A program made the translations under genes and the position numbers. The notes below the pieces were generated by a model, which was not told the origin of the DNA, ran no database searches, and saw nothing but the letters and a program-made list of their open reading frames with translations. A stretch of DNA of 64,000 bases from Cladocopium goreaui (lineage: Eukaryota; Sar; Dinophyceae; Suessiales; Symbiodiniaceae), in NCBI GenBank assembly GCA_947184155.2, contig CAMXCT020000277.1:62001-126000 (forward strand), given 5' to 3'. Shown here piece by piece: positions 32,501 through 42,026 of the stretch (positions within the stretch are counted from its first letter, which is position 1; each line of letters opens with the position of its first letter).

Positions 32501-33792
32501 CCCTTTGTTCCTCCAGCTCCAGAAACAGGATGCAGCCAGAAAAGTGCCACATTGTTGGTTGGTTTTTGCAGTTTGACTCTGCAAGACTCTGCGAGTATGG
32601 TTGGCAGGACCCTTGGCGACGCTGGCAAACCATCCACGCTTCAACCAACTTCGAGTAGCGGTGCAACAGCATCCGAGTACGTTGAACCAAGTGCTGACTT
32701 TGATTGCCAAGGCTGGCTGCCACTTGACTTGGCCTTGAAAGACAAAGGTCTCTGAGTCTTTATGTTGCTTCAGAAAGTGTTCGTATCGTTTGATCCAGGG
32801 TGATCCCAACATGATCACGCTCATTGCAGAGAACCAGGAAGAGTGTTTGCGGCATGACTTGTAGAATGCAACAGTGCACACAGTCCACACTGGCGCAATG
32901 TCGTCACACCACGGTGATCCGCCAGCATTGGTAGTGCCAGGTTTGTGCGGCTGTTGTCCCAGCCCCCGGCAGCAAACGATCCTATAGCAGCAGGAAACCT
33001 AGACATAGACTGTTCAGAAGTTGCGATGAAACTGTTGAATCTTTTTGTTGACACTTGATCGAATCTTTGGGTTCCCTTTTCCGCCACACATTTTGGTCTT
33101 TTGTCTCAGGCAATGCTTCAAGCTGCGCAGGCGACAGCATTCTTCAAACCTGGGCATCCCTGGGCATCCCTTGATGTCCCTTTGACCTGGGAAACGAGGC
33201 AGGTGGCGTTGCACCTGGCGCCCCTGGCCAGCCTGGCCAGCCTGTCCCGGCGCCGGCGCAGCTGCTGACTCAATTCACCTTTGAAGAAACAGTTGTGGGG
33301 ATTATTGGAGTAACCATTGTCAGTTATCACTGTCACTTAATCAAATTTGCATGATAGCATTATATAGCAATCATTTTGGTACTAATTTTAGTAGTCATTG
33401 TAGGAACCAGTGTAGTAACCAACTTAAACCAGATATTGTTGAATCTTAATCATGTGCCAAGCAAAACGGAGGCCCCAGCTTGGTCCTACAGGCGAAGAGG
33501 CCCGGGCAAACTAAGACAGGTTGGTCAAAAGATTACTACCAATTCTATCATTTTTTTGATTTCGCAAATTTGGCGGGGTGGATTCAGCAACGATCAAGTT
33601 TGGAAATTTGCTTTGCAGGCCGTCCAGCGCTTGCAAGGGCTTGGGTTTCCTCGAAACTTGTGCGTGGAGGCATACTTGGCTTGCGACAGAAACGAGGCCG
33701 GAATGCTGAGGTGCACAGGTAGCATTGCACACAGCTGTGGCTGCCAGGAGATGGCGGCAAACTTTCTCTTCGATCGAATGGAGGAGTCCTAA
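26518..33792 (+). CDS. RAD23: RAD23-type UBL-UBA ubiquitin receptor, ~19 exons
   Basis: Carries ubiquitinated proteins to the proteasome and binds XPC/Rad4 in nucleotide excision repair. Exons in order: 26518-26529 (start, MKLQ), 26648-26664 (tentative), 26745-26793 (GETFDLEVEADWTVE), 27281-27316, 27385-27450, 27537-27563, 27746-27793 (GDGDFVVIMMAK, end of UBL), 28168-28312 (Ala/Pro linker), 28408-28483 (LCDMGFPPELV, UBA1), 28611-28647 (CLRAAFNNPDR), 28754-28816 (AVEYLTSGIPAHL), 30358-30459 and 30719-30782 (linker), 32608-32711 (PLATLANHPRFNQLRVAV, XPC-binding), 32799-32855, 33110-33130, 33199-33291, 33619-33696 (LQGLGFPRNLCVEAYLACD, UBA2), 33748-33792 (MAANFLFDRMEES, stop TAA). Phases agree throughout. 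The product is about 375 residues, normal for the family. Only the 5' micro-exon 2 and a few donors are uncertain. Confidence 0.93.
28980..29085. repeat. AT microsatellite (RAD23 intron)
   Basis: tata/atat runs directly upstream of the satellite array, inside intron 28817-30357. Confidence 0.85.
29130..30350. repeat. ~195 bp satellite array, ~7 copies (RAD23 intron)
   Basis: Units carry gggctcaaaaacgtgcg, gccacgccgaaacggcatgg, gcgccttcgaaaaagcacc and cagcatggcagtgaagga in constant order, spaced about 163-200 bp. Copies 1-2 (from 29140) recur almost exactly 733 bp later (from 29873), showing a higher-order repeat. Long open frames appear on both strands because 195 is 65 codons; I do not call them genes. 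The last unit runs to the acceptor of the RAD23 exon at 30358. Confidence 0.92.
30490..30570. repeat. TATATG-type microsatellite (RAD23 intron)
   Basis: tatatg/tatata repeats in the intron between exons 30358-30459 and 30719-30782. Confidence 0.85.
30790..30955. repeat. Compound TA/ACAG/ACCG/CA microsatellite
   Basis: tata run, then cacata, cagacaga, ccgaccga, cagacaga and cacaca blocks. It begins a few bases after the GT donor at 30783 of a RAD23 exon. Confidence 0.9.
31255..31400. repeat. 52 bp tandem repeat, 3 copies
   Basis: tctcgcagaattgct recurs at 31255, 31307 and 31359 with similar flanks. Inside RAD23 intron 30783-32607. Confidence 0.85.
31397..31712. repeat. ~94-101 bp tandem repeat, >3 copies
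   Basis: Units contain gcgtgcactttttcgacat, tcaacttccaaaagtggtc and gaggtgttttgtacctttt. Starts of the gcactttttc word are at 31412, 31506 and 31607, with a partial copy at 31701. Same RAD23 intron. Confidence 0.88.
31750..31960. repeat. TTCTCTGATC / TTCTC pyrimidine-rich minisatellite
   Basis: About eleven copies of ttctctgatc followed by ttctcttctc runs. The Arg/Glu-rich frames on the minus strand are translations of this repeat. Confidence 0.92.
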
Positions 33793-34242
33793 ATTCGGGA
33801 GAGCCAAAAAAAGGAGGGACCTGCTTTTCTGCGAAACTTTGCCAGATTAAAACTTCCTGTGACATTGTGACTGACGTGAGGGAAGAGGCTCATGGACCAC
33901 ATGTACCTTTGCCAGCGGCATGAAAACAAGCTTTGCTTTGAGCAAGAAGTGATTTTATCAAGAGCATTTGTTCACTTTTGTTTTGAATGCTAATGATTTA
34001 TTTAGTATCAATGCGCACATGAATTGATGGATATGAACAAGGCATTTTTTTTTGAATTATACAAAAGCTGCGTATAAACAACATTTTCACAGTATGCGCA
34101 GAAGGCACCAAACACAACAAAGACATAGCTCGAATCTGTCTCCAGAGCTATTTCAATGGCAGGCTCCTGGCAGGCTCAATAAAAAGCAAGTACACGACAG
34201 AGCTCCATGTGGCAATAGCACTAGCTGCCTGGGTATGGGTGG

Positions 34243-34836
34243 ATGGCGGACGTGTTCAGGGGAATTGGCGCAGTCTCCCTGACGTGTTTTTTTAACTTAC
34301 GGAAACTACATGTACTGGGCCCTCTTGACCCTCTTTACCCCCTTGCCGCCCCTTGCCCTAGTTTTCCATTGCCAGGTAGTGTCAACGCAAGTGTTATCAA
34401 GGGCTTTGACGCTGGAACCTCTGTGATCGATGTCGACCGGATCAAGAGGCACACGATGGCACACATTCAAGTGTCTTGAGATGTCCTGAGATTTCCTGAG
34501 ATGTCCTGAGATGTCCTAAGGTTTATTCTGAATGTCTTAGTGGCACGCCTTGCATCACCCTCTGCCTATGGGGTAGGCTACGTGTCTCTGCAGTCTGGGG
34601 CTTGGAGATCTTGGATTTCTTGGCGATCGCTTTTTTCCAATGCTGCCAAGGCTTTTGAGCAACCTGGTGCTCTTCTTTGCCAAGGAGGGCTTCCGCAAAG
34701 TCGCGCCGGATGCTTGACACAGTCACGAGACTACGATTGAGTCAGTGTAGTGAAGCTGAAACACAAGTTACTCAGGCTACGATCATCTGCTGAAGATGAT
34801 CTGGACCCTTTTCTGCGAGAGTATGCAAATCAATAG
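34243..34836 (+). CDS. Unidentified small multi-exon gene (candidate)
   Basis: Not recognised. Downstream of RAD23 on the same strand lie stretches with strong protein character: a start MADVFRGIGAVSL at 34243, VIKGFDAGTSVIDVDRIKRH near 34395-34455, an exon-like part around 34597-34712, and an end with SSAEDDLDPFLREYANQ and TAG at 34834-34836. The splice joins are not settled, because two frames of the third part are both plausible. An 11 bp repeat (tgagatgtcc) lies at 34479-34517, probably in an intron. Confidence 0.35.
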
Positions 34837-36620
34837 TTTGCAGTTGCCCTTCTCTGTTAAGCTTTTTGTTCAACTCCGCTTTTTGGCGATGCGCAGGGCC
34901 TGCAATCTTCCGCCAATCTGGGCTGGATGGGCACTGCCAGCGCAGCTGTGTTCCTCTCAGCTATTCACTGGGTGATGTTTACTCTTGAAAGGGAACGTCA
35001 CAGCTAAAGGTAGAGATGTATCCCCAATTTGTCACTAAGCAGCCGTGGCTATCCTGCAGCAAACCACGCTTGCACTGGCCAAGCAAGAACATCGTTTTTG
35101 TGTAAACCTTGGCGTTTGTGTAAAACACGGTTTTGTGTAATACAGCGTTTTATGTACAAAGCAGGTTTTGGTGTAAACCACGGTTTAAGACTGTCTAACT
35201 TTAAACCAAAGCCTGTGTGTAAACCAGGGTTTTGGAAAAGGCCATATACAGAGTGGAGAGGTTGTGCGGTGTGTAAAAGGTGTTCCGCACAAAAGCCAGT
35301 CGATGGACAGGCCACATATATCATAGATCTCAAGTATTGGATATAGGAACGACGGAGTAGACCCATGGAAAACACAGCAAAAAAGGCGGAAAGAAAAACA
35401 TGGAATTAGCAGCAAACATGTTAAAACCAACCGCGTGTTTGGCGAGATGTGGGCAGAGTTGAGCCCAGCACAATGAAAGAAGAAGTGTTGGCATTCACTT
35501 TCAATGCCTCGCATGCAAAGGTGCTGGCCCTTCCGCTTGCTACACATTGGCTTCGGTCCGATCCATCCTCTGACTCTTTGCAGCATTGCTACGCTTTCGA
35601 CATCTGCCTTCCGCATTTGGAGCTGTAGACATTTGTAGATCTCTGTAGATTTCGTGAAACAAAGGCGTTGGGCTATCAAGGAGCAGTCCTTCTGGTAGCT
35701 TTTGCATCAGTCCTTGAAGCCTGGAGCTCGGAGCTGTACAGCTGTGCAGCTGCTGTTGAAATCTGAAATCGCGCTGCAGGGCTTGGCAGAGCCATTCGTT
35801 GTGCTGACCTTGGTTTTGATCTTAGCACAAAGACACCAAGAAACCAAGAGACCTCAGACTTTGCACCTGAAACTCACAAGATCAGGACGACCAACTCTTC
35901 TTTTTGCAGGAAGTAGTGTTGGTCTTTCGTTATCATATTATAATTATAATTATATATATATATATATTCATATTCTGCATTAAAGTGTGGTTCTGAACTT
36001 TGGACAACAATTTGATACACCCACCACAGTTGTTGTCGTGTAGAAAGTGATGTCTTCTCAGCTGCTTGGCTCTTTGGCAAGTGCGCTCCTTTGCGCATCA
36101 TTTGTCAAGAGCTCTTTGATTTTCCACTGCCATGGTGGTGATGCAGATGGCGAGGCACAGCCCCATTGGCCCATCACCTCTGCAAGTGTTGGATCATTCA
36201 GTATTCAGCGAGCTTTTAACCCTTTTTTACACGTGTGAATTTAATACGTCACCCGCTGTCCATTGGAGGATTCTTGAGTCTATGGTGATTGTTCTGATCA
36301 ATCCATTCAATCTTGCTCAATACATACTTCATTGACTGATTGATTGTGGCTGGATGAGTCTACTTAAATGGCAGGCCAACACCCTCCTTTCAGCCGATTC
36401 CTTTCTCTTCATTCCAATGTGGGGCGTGGCTTGCCAAAAAACTTGGACTTCAGATGATTTCGGGATGCACTACTTGAGTGTAATCAATGTAAGAAGGCGG
36501 GATTGCCTCCTCTCCTCGTCCTTTGTGTCCTTCTTTTCCTAGTACTATGATGTAATGTGTAGATTGTCTGAAGCATCCCCTCGCTCCTGCTGCGCAATTG
36601 ACAGTGTCTCTGGTTGTGTC
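34837..36620. other. No gene recognised; GTGTAAACC-type degenerate repeat inside
   Basis: At 35090-35240 a degenerate 16-18 bp word close to gtgtaaaccacggtttt recurs about eight times and opens frames on both strands. A short AT microsatellite lies at 35935-35970. I found no convincing exon. Confidence 0.5.
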
Positions 36621-36719
36621 ATGGCCAGATTTGCCGCAGCTTCTGCCCGTCTCAACACCTTAGGTATTCTTCCCAGGCAGCCGGTGCGGGCTACTACAAG
36701 ATCTCAGGAGGGTCTATGA
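36621..36719 (+). CDS. Possible first exon with mitochondrial-type presequence
   Basis: ATG at 36621 begins an Arg/Ala/Ser-rich, acid-free peptide containing MARFAAASARLNTLGILPRQ, which has the make-up of a mitochondrial targeting peptide. The frame closes at 36719, and possible donors lie at gtattc (36663) and after tctcag. No downstream exon was identified, so the mature protein is unknown. Confidence 0.3.
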   Translation: MARFAAASARLNTLGILPRQPVRATTRSQEGL

Positions 36720-37447
36720 AGAGCAGTGGCCTTAGTTGAGTGGCATTGCCGTGGGATATTGAAAGCAGCCGGAAAAGGATGTAAAAATGTCCAGAGTTCT
36801 AAGTGTTGCAAGCGGCAGGTGGGAACTGCAGAATTTTCTAGTGGACTGGAGAACTACCTTGGAAGAATGTAGCCACCTCTTTCCCTGAACCTGACTGTGC
36901 GAGTTGCGGGAGGAAAGCATGTTTCAATCAGTAGATATGTTTTTCGCCAGGTTTAGGTGTAGGTCGTAGGTGTAATTTCAGTAGAAGTGCTGTCCTGAAG
37001 GGTGAAGGAAGGCAGCACGTATCAACACTGATGTTTCATAGCCTGATTCATTCTTGGAGGCGCTTCCAATCACTTTAACTTTTGCAGGCACAAGTTGTCC
37101 ATGTGTATCTCATGCATATGGCATCGCCGCATACAGTACATTTCAGTACAGCTTCCAGGCTCAGATGCTGCACGGATTCAACCACAAATAGCTCCGGCAA
37201 TTCGCCAAAAGGTTTAGATGAAAGATTGATCTTGTATTTTTCCTGGTCTCTTTTTATGCGTTCAGATCTTTGATTCATTGTTTGCATTGTTGCATTTTAT
37301 TCTATATGCATTTCCAGCACCTTTCCAATTCCCATTCATCTTCATTCTTGCCTCCCACCTTCCAAAAACAAAAAGATAAGTTGGCGTCAAGCTGTTCATG
37401 CAAGCGGACCAAATCCTTTCACAAAGGGCCATGAAATGAGTGACTGA

Positions 37448-38490
37448 GGCGTTTCGAGAACCTCTCCACAGACCGCACCATCTGCTACGGCGCAAGCTGT
37501 GCCACAAACCGTGTCCACTGCGCCGACCACACGAACTGTGCCCCAGCAATCCTCGCGATCAGGGCCTAGTTGGCAGCCGCCTGCACAAAGTGTGCCACAG
37601 GCAAATGCACGACCAGTGGCAAGTTGGCAACCTTCTGCAAAAACAGTGTCGCAGCCGGCAGTGAAAAGTGTCAGGCAGGCAGCTCGACAGAGCATAGCTG
37701 CAGCACAAGCAGTGCCAGAGCCAGCTGCACAAACAGTGCCACAGCTGGCTGCACAAAAAGCGCCGCAGCCGGCTGCACACAAAGTGCTCCAGCCAGCTGC
37801 CCAAACATTTTCTCAGCCTGCTGCACAAACATTACCACAGCCAGCTGGACAAAGTATGCCGCGGCGCCCACGAGCAGCTTCCACTAGTTCCGAGGCAACC
37901 GTTTTGCCAGAGGCAGGGTTTGATTTCACTAGAGGCTTATGCTGGCTTCATACTATTCCGACTATTCCACTTTGACTGGCAGGATGCTCAGGGTGGTGTT
38001 GAAGCTGAAGTACGACGCATAGTGAAGCACGTTTGCCCCACGTGCTCGCAGTCTTTTGCCAGCCACGAGGACCGGCAATGTGATCGATGAACCAGTTGGA
38101 ATTGCATGGTGGCTGCCAACAGGACGTACGAACGCACTGGCTGGAAAAGCACACGGCCAAAGACAAGGGAACCCAAGAAGCTGCCAGCGAAGAAGCCAAG
38201 GTGGAAACGCAAGGCACAGCAAAGGAAATCTGTAGCTTTCATCAGGTCATGTCTCCTCTGTGGGGTGTGTGCAGCCGTACAGTTGATTTTGCTTGGAGGC
38301 AGTGGCAAGCAAGACCCGTTTTCGCCGCCATCTGACGCAGCAAATCCATTTGAGTCCGGTGTTGGGGAATCTGAGCCTTCCGTTCCTTCCTCAATGCCAG
38401 AAAAAGAACGACACATGAAACTTGTAGTGCTGAGTGTTTTCGTGCAAGCAGCGCACCAAGGCAAAGTACATGCGTGCAAAGGTTGTTGAG
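37448..38490 (+). CDS. Gln/Pro/Ala-rich protein with zinc-finger-like exon
   Basis: The frame 37448-37975 encodes a low-complexity domain built on an 8-residue repeat like AAQTVPQP (24 bp in the DNA, clearest at 37690-37860). A GC donor after the codons for TVLPE near 37912 would join in phase to an exon from about 37983 that encodes VCPTCSQSFASHEDRQC, which resembles one half of a C2H2-type finger. Further exon-like parts follow, including SPPSDAANPFESGVGESEP near 38315-38385. The family is not recognised, and whether this ends here or continues into the second module downstream is open. Confidence 0.45.
37985..38470. repeat. Duplicated zinc-finger module, copy 1
   Basis: Nearly identical to 39267-39745. 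The copies differ by scattered substitutions and a few bases lost near 39550, in a region where several frames are open. Confidence 0.9.
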
Positions 38491-39266
38491 GCAGGGCACG
38501 TAATGAATTTAACCCTATGCAACTATAGGATTTTATATGCGGATGTTCTTTCTCCATGGCCATGGCATGGCAAACTCAGAAGCAGTGCATGTTTTCCTGC
38601 TGTAGGCTGTAGTGCTGGAAGAAGTGCCATGCTTCTGCAAAACATGCTACATACCATTTGGTGTCGATTTTTTAAAACTCTTTAATTGAGCCTGTAAGGT
38701 AGGGCTGTTCCTATCCTTTGGTGCGAGTTGCCTTCCAACAGTGGGAGCTCCCAAATTTCAACCACCTGCTGATATATAACTATATCATATCATATATTCT
38801 TATGTGTATATTTAATATGTTACGTAATTATGTGTATATATATATATGCATGCATGTATACACTTCCTTTTTTTCCGAGCTTCAGTTGCTTGTCGCTCAT
38901 GCAGTCCCTGTCCGATGCCTTTTGCTTTGTTCTGTCTCTGATGTCTGCTTCCACAAGCGGTGACTCAAATGCACACTTGACATGTGATAGGACGGCTAGG
39001 TAGGAACAGCAAGTGAAACCAAACACACTACTGTATATGAACTAAATTTAGTAAAAAGGCTTGGGTGAGAAGGCTGGGACAGCATGGAGCACCCGAGTCA
39101 CTGAAAATAATGATTCAAACACGAAAAGTGAAATACACTCTCGTGCGTAGCTTGCAGCTTGCACAACTAGAAATGAAAAAGGGTGTAAAGTAATGCAAAA
39201 TGTCAATGTCAATAGATCTCATGTTGACATTTGACCTTGAGAGACACAGACCTGCTGCAAACATCA
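38491..39266. other. Spacer between the two zinc-finger modules
   Basis: Holds a tata-rich microsatellite (38770-38850). No gene recognised. Confidence 0.5.
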
Positions 39267-39985
39267 TGCTCAGGGTGGTGTTGAAGCTGAAGTACGACGC
39301 ATAGTGAAGCACGTTTGCCCCACGTGCTCGCAGTCTTTTGCAAGCTACGAGGACTGGCAATGTGATCGATGAACCAGTTGGAATTGCATGGTGGCTGCCA
39401 CCAGGACGTACGAACGCACTGGCTGGAAAAGCACACGGCCAAAGACAAGGGAACCCAAGAAGCTGCCAGCGAAGAAGCCAAGGTGGAAACGCAAGGCACA
39501 GCAAAGGAAATCTGTAGCTTTCATCAGGTCATGTCTCCTCTGTGGGGTGTGCAGCCGTACAGTTGATTTTGCTTGGAGGCAGTGGCAAGCAGGACCCGTT
39601 GTCCCCGCCATCTGACGCAGCAAATCCATTTGAGTCCGGTGTTGGGGAATCTGAGCCTTCCGTTCCTTCCTCAATGCCAGAAAAAGAACGACACATGAAA
39701 CTTGTAGTGCTGAGTGTTTTCGTGCAAGCAGCGCACCAAGGCTAAGCAGACTGATGACACCATGCGAGCCAAGATTGTTGAGGCAATGCAGATTGGGGAA
39801 AGAACCAGGGGCATTGCAATTATAAGCCTGGCAGACTGCCAAAGCAGAGACTTGAGTAAGGTGCCCAATCAGACAAGCAACGACAGGTCGATGAGGAGGG
39901 CAAGCCAGTGATTGTGCGGCAGCAGGATGAAAGTGCACCTGGAGGTGTACGCACAATCATCACTCAGGAGGACAGGGAGGGGTGA
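39267..39985 (+). CDS. Second zinc-finger module with gene 3' end
   Basis: 39267-39745 repeats the upstream module. The His of the finger-like motif is Tyr here (FASYEDWQC), so this copy may not bind zinc the same way. Unlike copy 1 it continues into unique coding sequence: KQTDDTMRAKIVEAMQIGE near 39753-39809 and a final exon ending with KPVIVRQQDESAPGGVRT and a TGA at 39983-39985. It may be the real 3' end of the Gln/Pro/Ala gene, with copy 1 an internal duplication, or a separate paralogue. Confidence 0.45.
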
Positions 39986-40779
39986 TAGCAAAACAAAGGG
40001 TGCAGCGGTGTTCCCGTGTCATTTTTTTGATAGCTTGAACTTGAAGTGTGCTTAGTTGAACAGGAATTGAGGATAAGTACATATAAGTACTAATTCCATC
40101 CCCTACCAGTAACAGGAAACATCTCCATAAACTCTGGTCTAGAAGGGGATTGTCATATTTGGGACCATTTAGGGAGTTTTATATTCGGGGATGGGATTAT
40201 TCCGGGAAAAGATTGATGAGGTATTACATTCTGACTTCAGACATGAGATCAGATATTCAATCCTGGAGATCTCACAAAAGTGGAACATATTCCTTGCCAG
40301 AGCTGTTGGAGACGGTCAAACGCCGCGATTGTTCCTGCCCCTTTGGCCGAAGGATGGCTCATGCAGCGCATTTGGAGAGGTTGGCTGCCTTGATAATTCT
40401 TGATATTTGGACACGCTCTTCTGGACGCGTGTACTTGTAGTGGACAGTGCAATTCAAAGAACACAAGGAGGGAACGTTAAATCCTCTCTCTCCCTCTCTC
40501 TCTCTCTCCCTCCAGAATATATATATATATCTCTCTCTCTCTCATATCTCTGTTTCTTTTCTGTATGCTGCTCATTTATGTGAATCCATGATTCTCCTTT
40601 ATCGCTAATCAGTTCCATTGTTAGCTTCCTGCTAGCTTGGAAGCAGGAAATCATTCGGTTACTAATGTGAGGCGATCGTCTCGTCTTTGCTAGCACAGGG
40701 ACAGACCAAGGCCCGGCCGAGGCTGTAGCACTGTAGGATCCAGGAGATGTGTTGAGTCATTGAGAAAAAGGGACACGAG
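39986..40779. other. No clear gene; TC microsatellite
   Basis: A ctctct/tatata microsatellite lies at 40480-40545. The frames at 40150-40440 look weakly protein-like in two registers and could not be assigned. Confidence 0.4.
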
Positions 40780-40962
40780 ATGAAAACCAGATTTTTCAAC
40801 CAGCTGGGTTGCCAGTTGGGTTCAAAGACACCTGGAACGGTCTTGGCTCGAAAGGTGATGGCTTGGATTTCGAGCATGGACGCCCGGAACCTGCGTGGCC
40901 TGGTCAATGAACTTAGTGAGAGGCCTGCTGAGTCAATACCTGCAATACTCAAAGCAAAGTGA
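40780..40962 (+). CDS. Unassigned exon-like frame
   Basis: Sixty codons from ATG 40780 to TGA 40962, containing MAWISSMDARNLRGLVNEL. A GT donor could lie at 40959. It might be an upstream exon of the J-domain gene or part of a repeat. The opposite strand is also open for 185 codons here (40662-41219), so confidence is low. Confidence 0.25.
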   Translation: MKTRFFNQLGCQLGSKTPGTVLARKVMAWISSMDARNLRGLVNELSERPAESIPAILKAK

Positions 40963-41224
40963 CGCAGCTTTTCGCATCGCTTTCGCGAGCACCTTAGCCC
41001 AATGCAAATCTGCACTGTGAAGAGCTGTAAGGGGCGCGTTTGTGCCAGGTTCTTCGACATACAAAGACACCTTTGCGATTGTAAAGCTGAGTTGGAGGCT
41101 TGTTGGTGCAATGTTACAACTGTCCCTTTGTCAAAACATACATGGGTCAAAATTGCACCCAGGTTGGATAAATCACTAGCTCCTGAGAATCTAGTCTGCC
41201 ATAAGGTATAAAGGCCCACATCAG

Positions 41225-42026
41225 CTTTTCGACACTTCCAGCCACGCTGATTTGGACTCTGTCCAGGAGAAGAGACGTTTGCGCGGCCTTTCCATGTTCA
41301 GTTTGGATGGCGACTGCACCGAGAAGGACTCTTGCCTTTTTGCATGCGATGTTTTGTGAATGGCAGTCTTTCACGATCCACAGCTTGCGAGGATCTGGAT
41401 GTTGCTTACCGAAGATTGGCCCGTACTATGCACCCTGACAAGAACGGTGGCACAGAGGTGCTTGGGATTTGCCACTGAAAGCGTGGCGGCTGACGCTTTT
41501 CACAGCGTTTTGGTCTGGCTTCTGGCTTCGACAGGAAGCCAAAGAGCAGTTTCAGACCATGAGGGCCAGCTACGAGGTTCAAAGAATAGTTCTCGCTGCA
41601 GATCCAGATCTCTGATACTGTATAGATACAGTACTACAGTACTATCTCCGACTATCTCCTGAATATGTTTGCGACAGGAGCTGAAGGAGCAATTTGAACA
41701 GGGAAAAATTGGAAAGGCTCAAAGTTCTGAAAAGGCAGGGCGCCTCAGTTGCCTCTGCGGCATTTTCCAGACTGCATCTAGCTTGACTCCTGTCGCAGGA
41801 TGCTCCTCCTTCGCCGGAGTCGACGCCGGAGGATGAAAATGATACGCAGAATGAGACACCGAAGGAAGACCCAGAAGTGCCAGCGCCCGACGCGGAGAAT
41901 ACCGAGGTTCGGAACGACTTCAAAAACGACAAAACAACAAGAGCTCAGAAAGCTAGACAAAACAAAACGACTCCACGAAACAACGGACTCGCAGGATCAG
42001 AAGCATCAAGCGGATTCAAGCGGTAG
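41225..42026 (+). CDS. J-domain (DnaJ-type) protein, multi-exon
   Basis: J proteins stimulate the ATPase of Hsp70 chaperones. The exon up to 41457 encodes CEDLDVAYRRLARTMHPDKN, with the diagnostic HPD at 41431-41439. A GT donor at 41458 joins in phase to 41535-41576 (EAKEQFQTMRASYE, helix IV). Then come 41678-41734 (ELKEQFEQGKIGKAQ, GC donor at 41735) and 41799-42026, an acidic Pro/Glu/Asp-rich tail followed by a basic end and TAG at 42024-42026. The 5' side of the J exon begins at 41367 or 41384. A likely upstream exon lies at 41225-41340 (SVQEKRRLRGLSMFSLDGD). The start codon is not placed. No Gly/Phe region or zinc finger is seen, so it would be a type III (DNAJC-like) protein. Confidence 0.85.

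Noticed and set aside
39345..39956. 203-codon minus-strand frame
   Set aside because: It lies antisense to the duplicated zinc-finger module, occurs in both copies because the DNA does, and has no domain. The + strand carries the protein-like exons.
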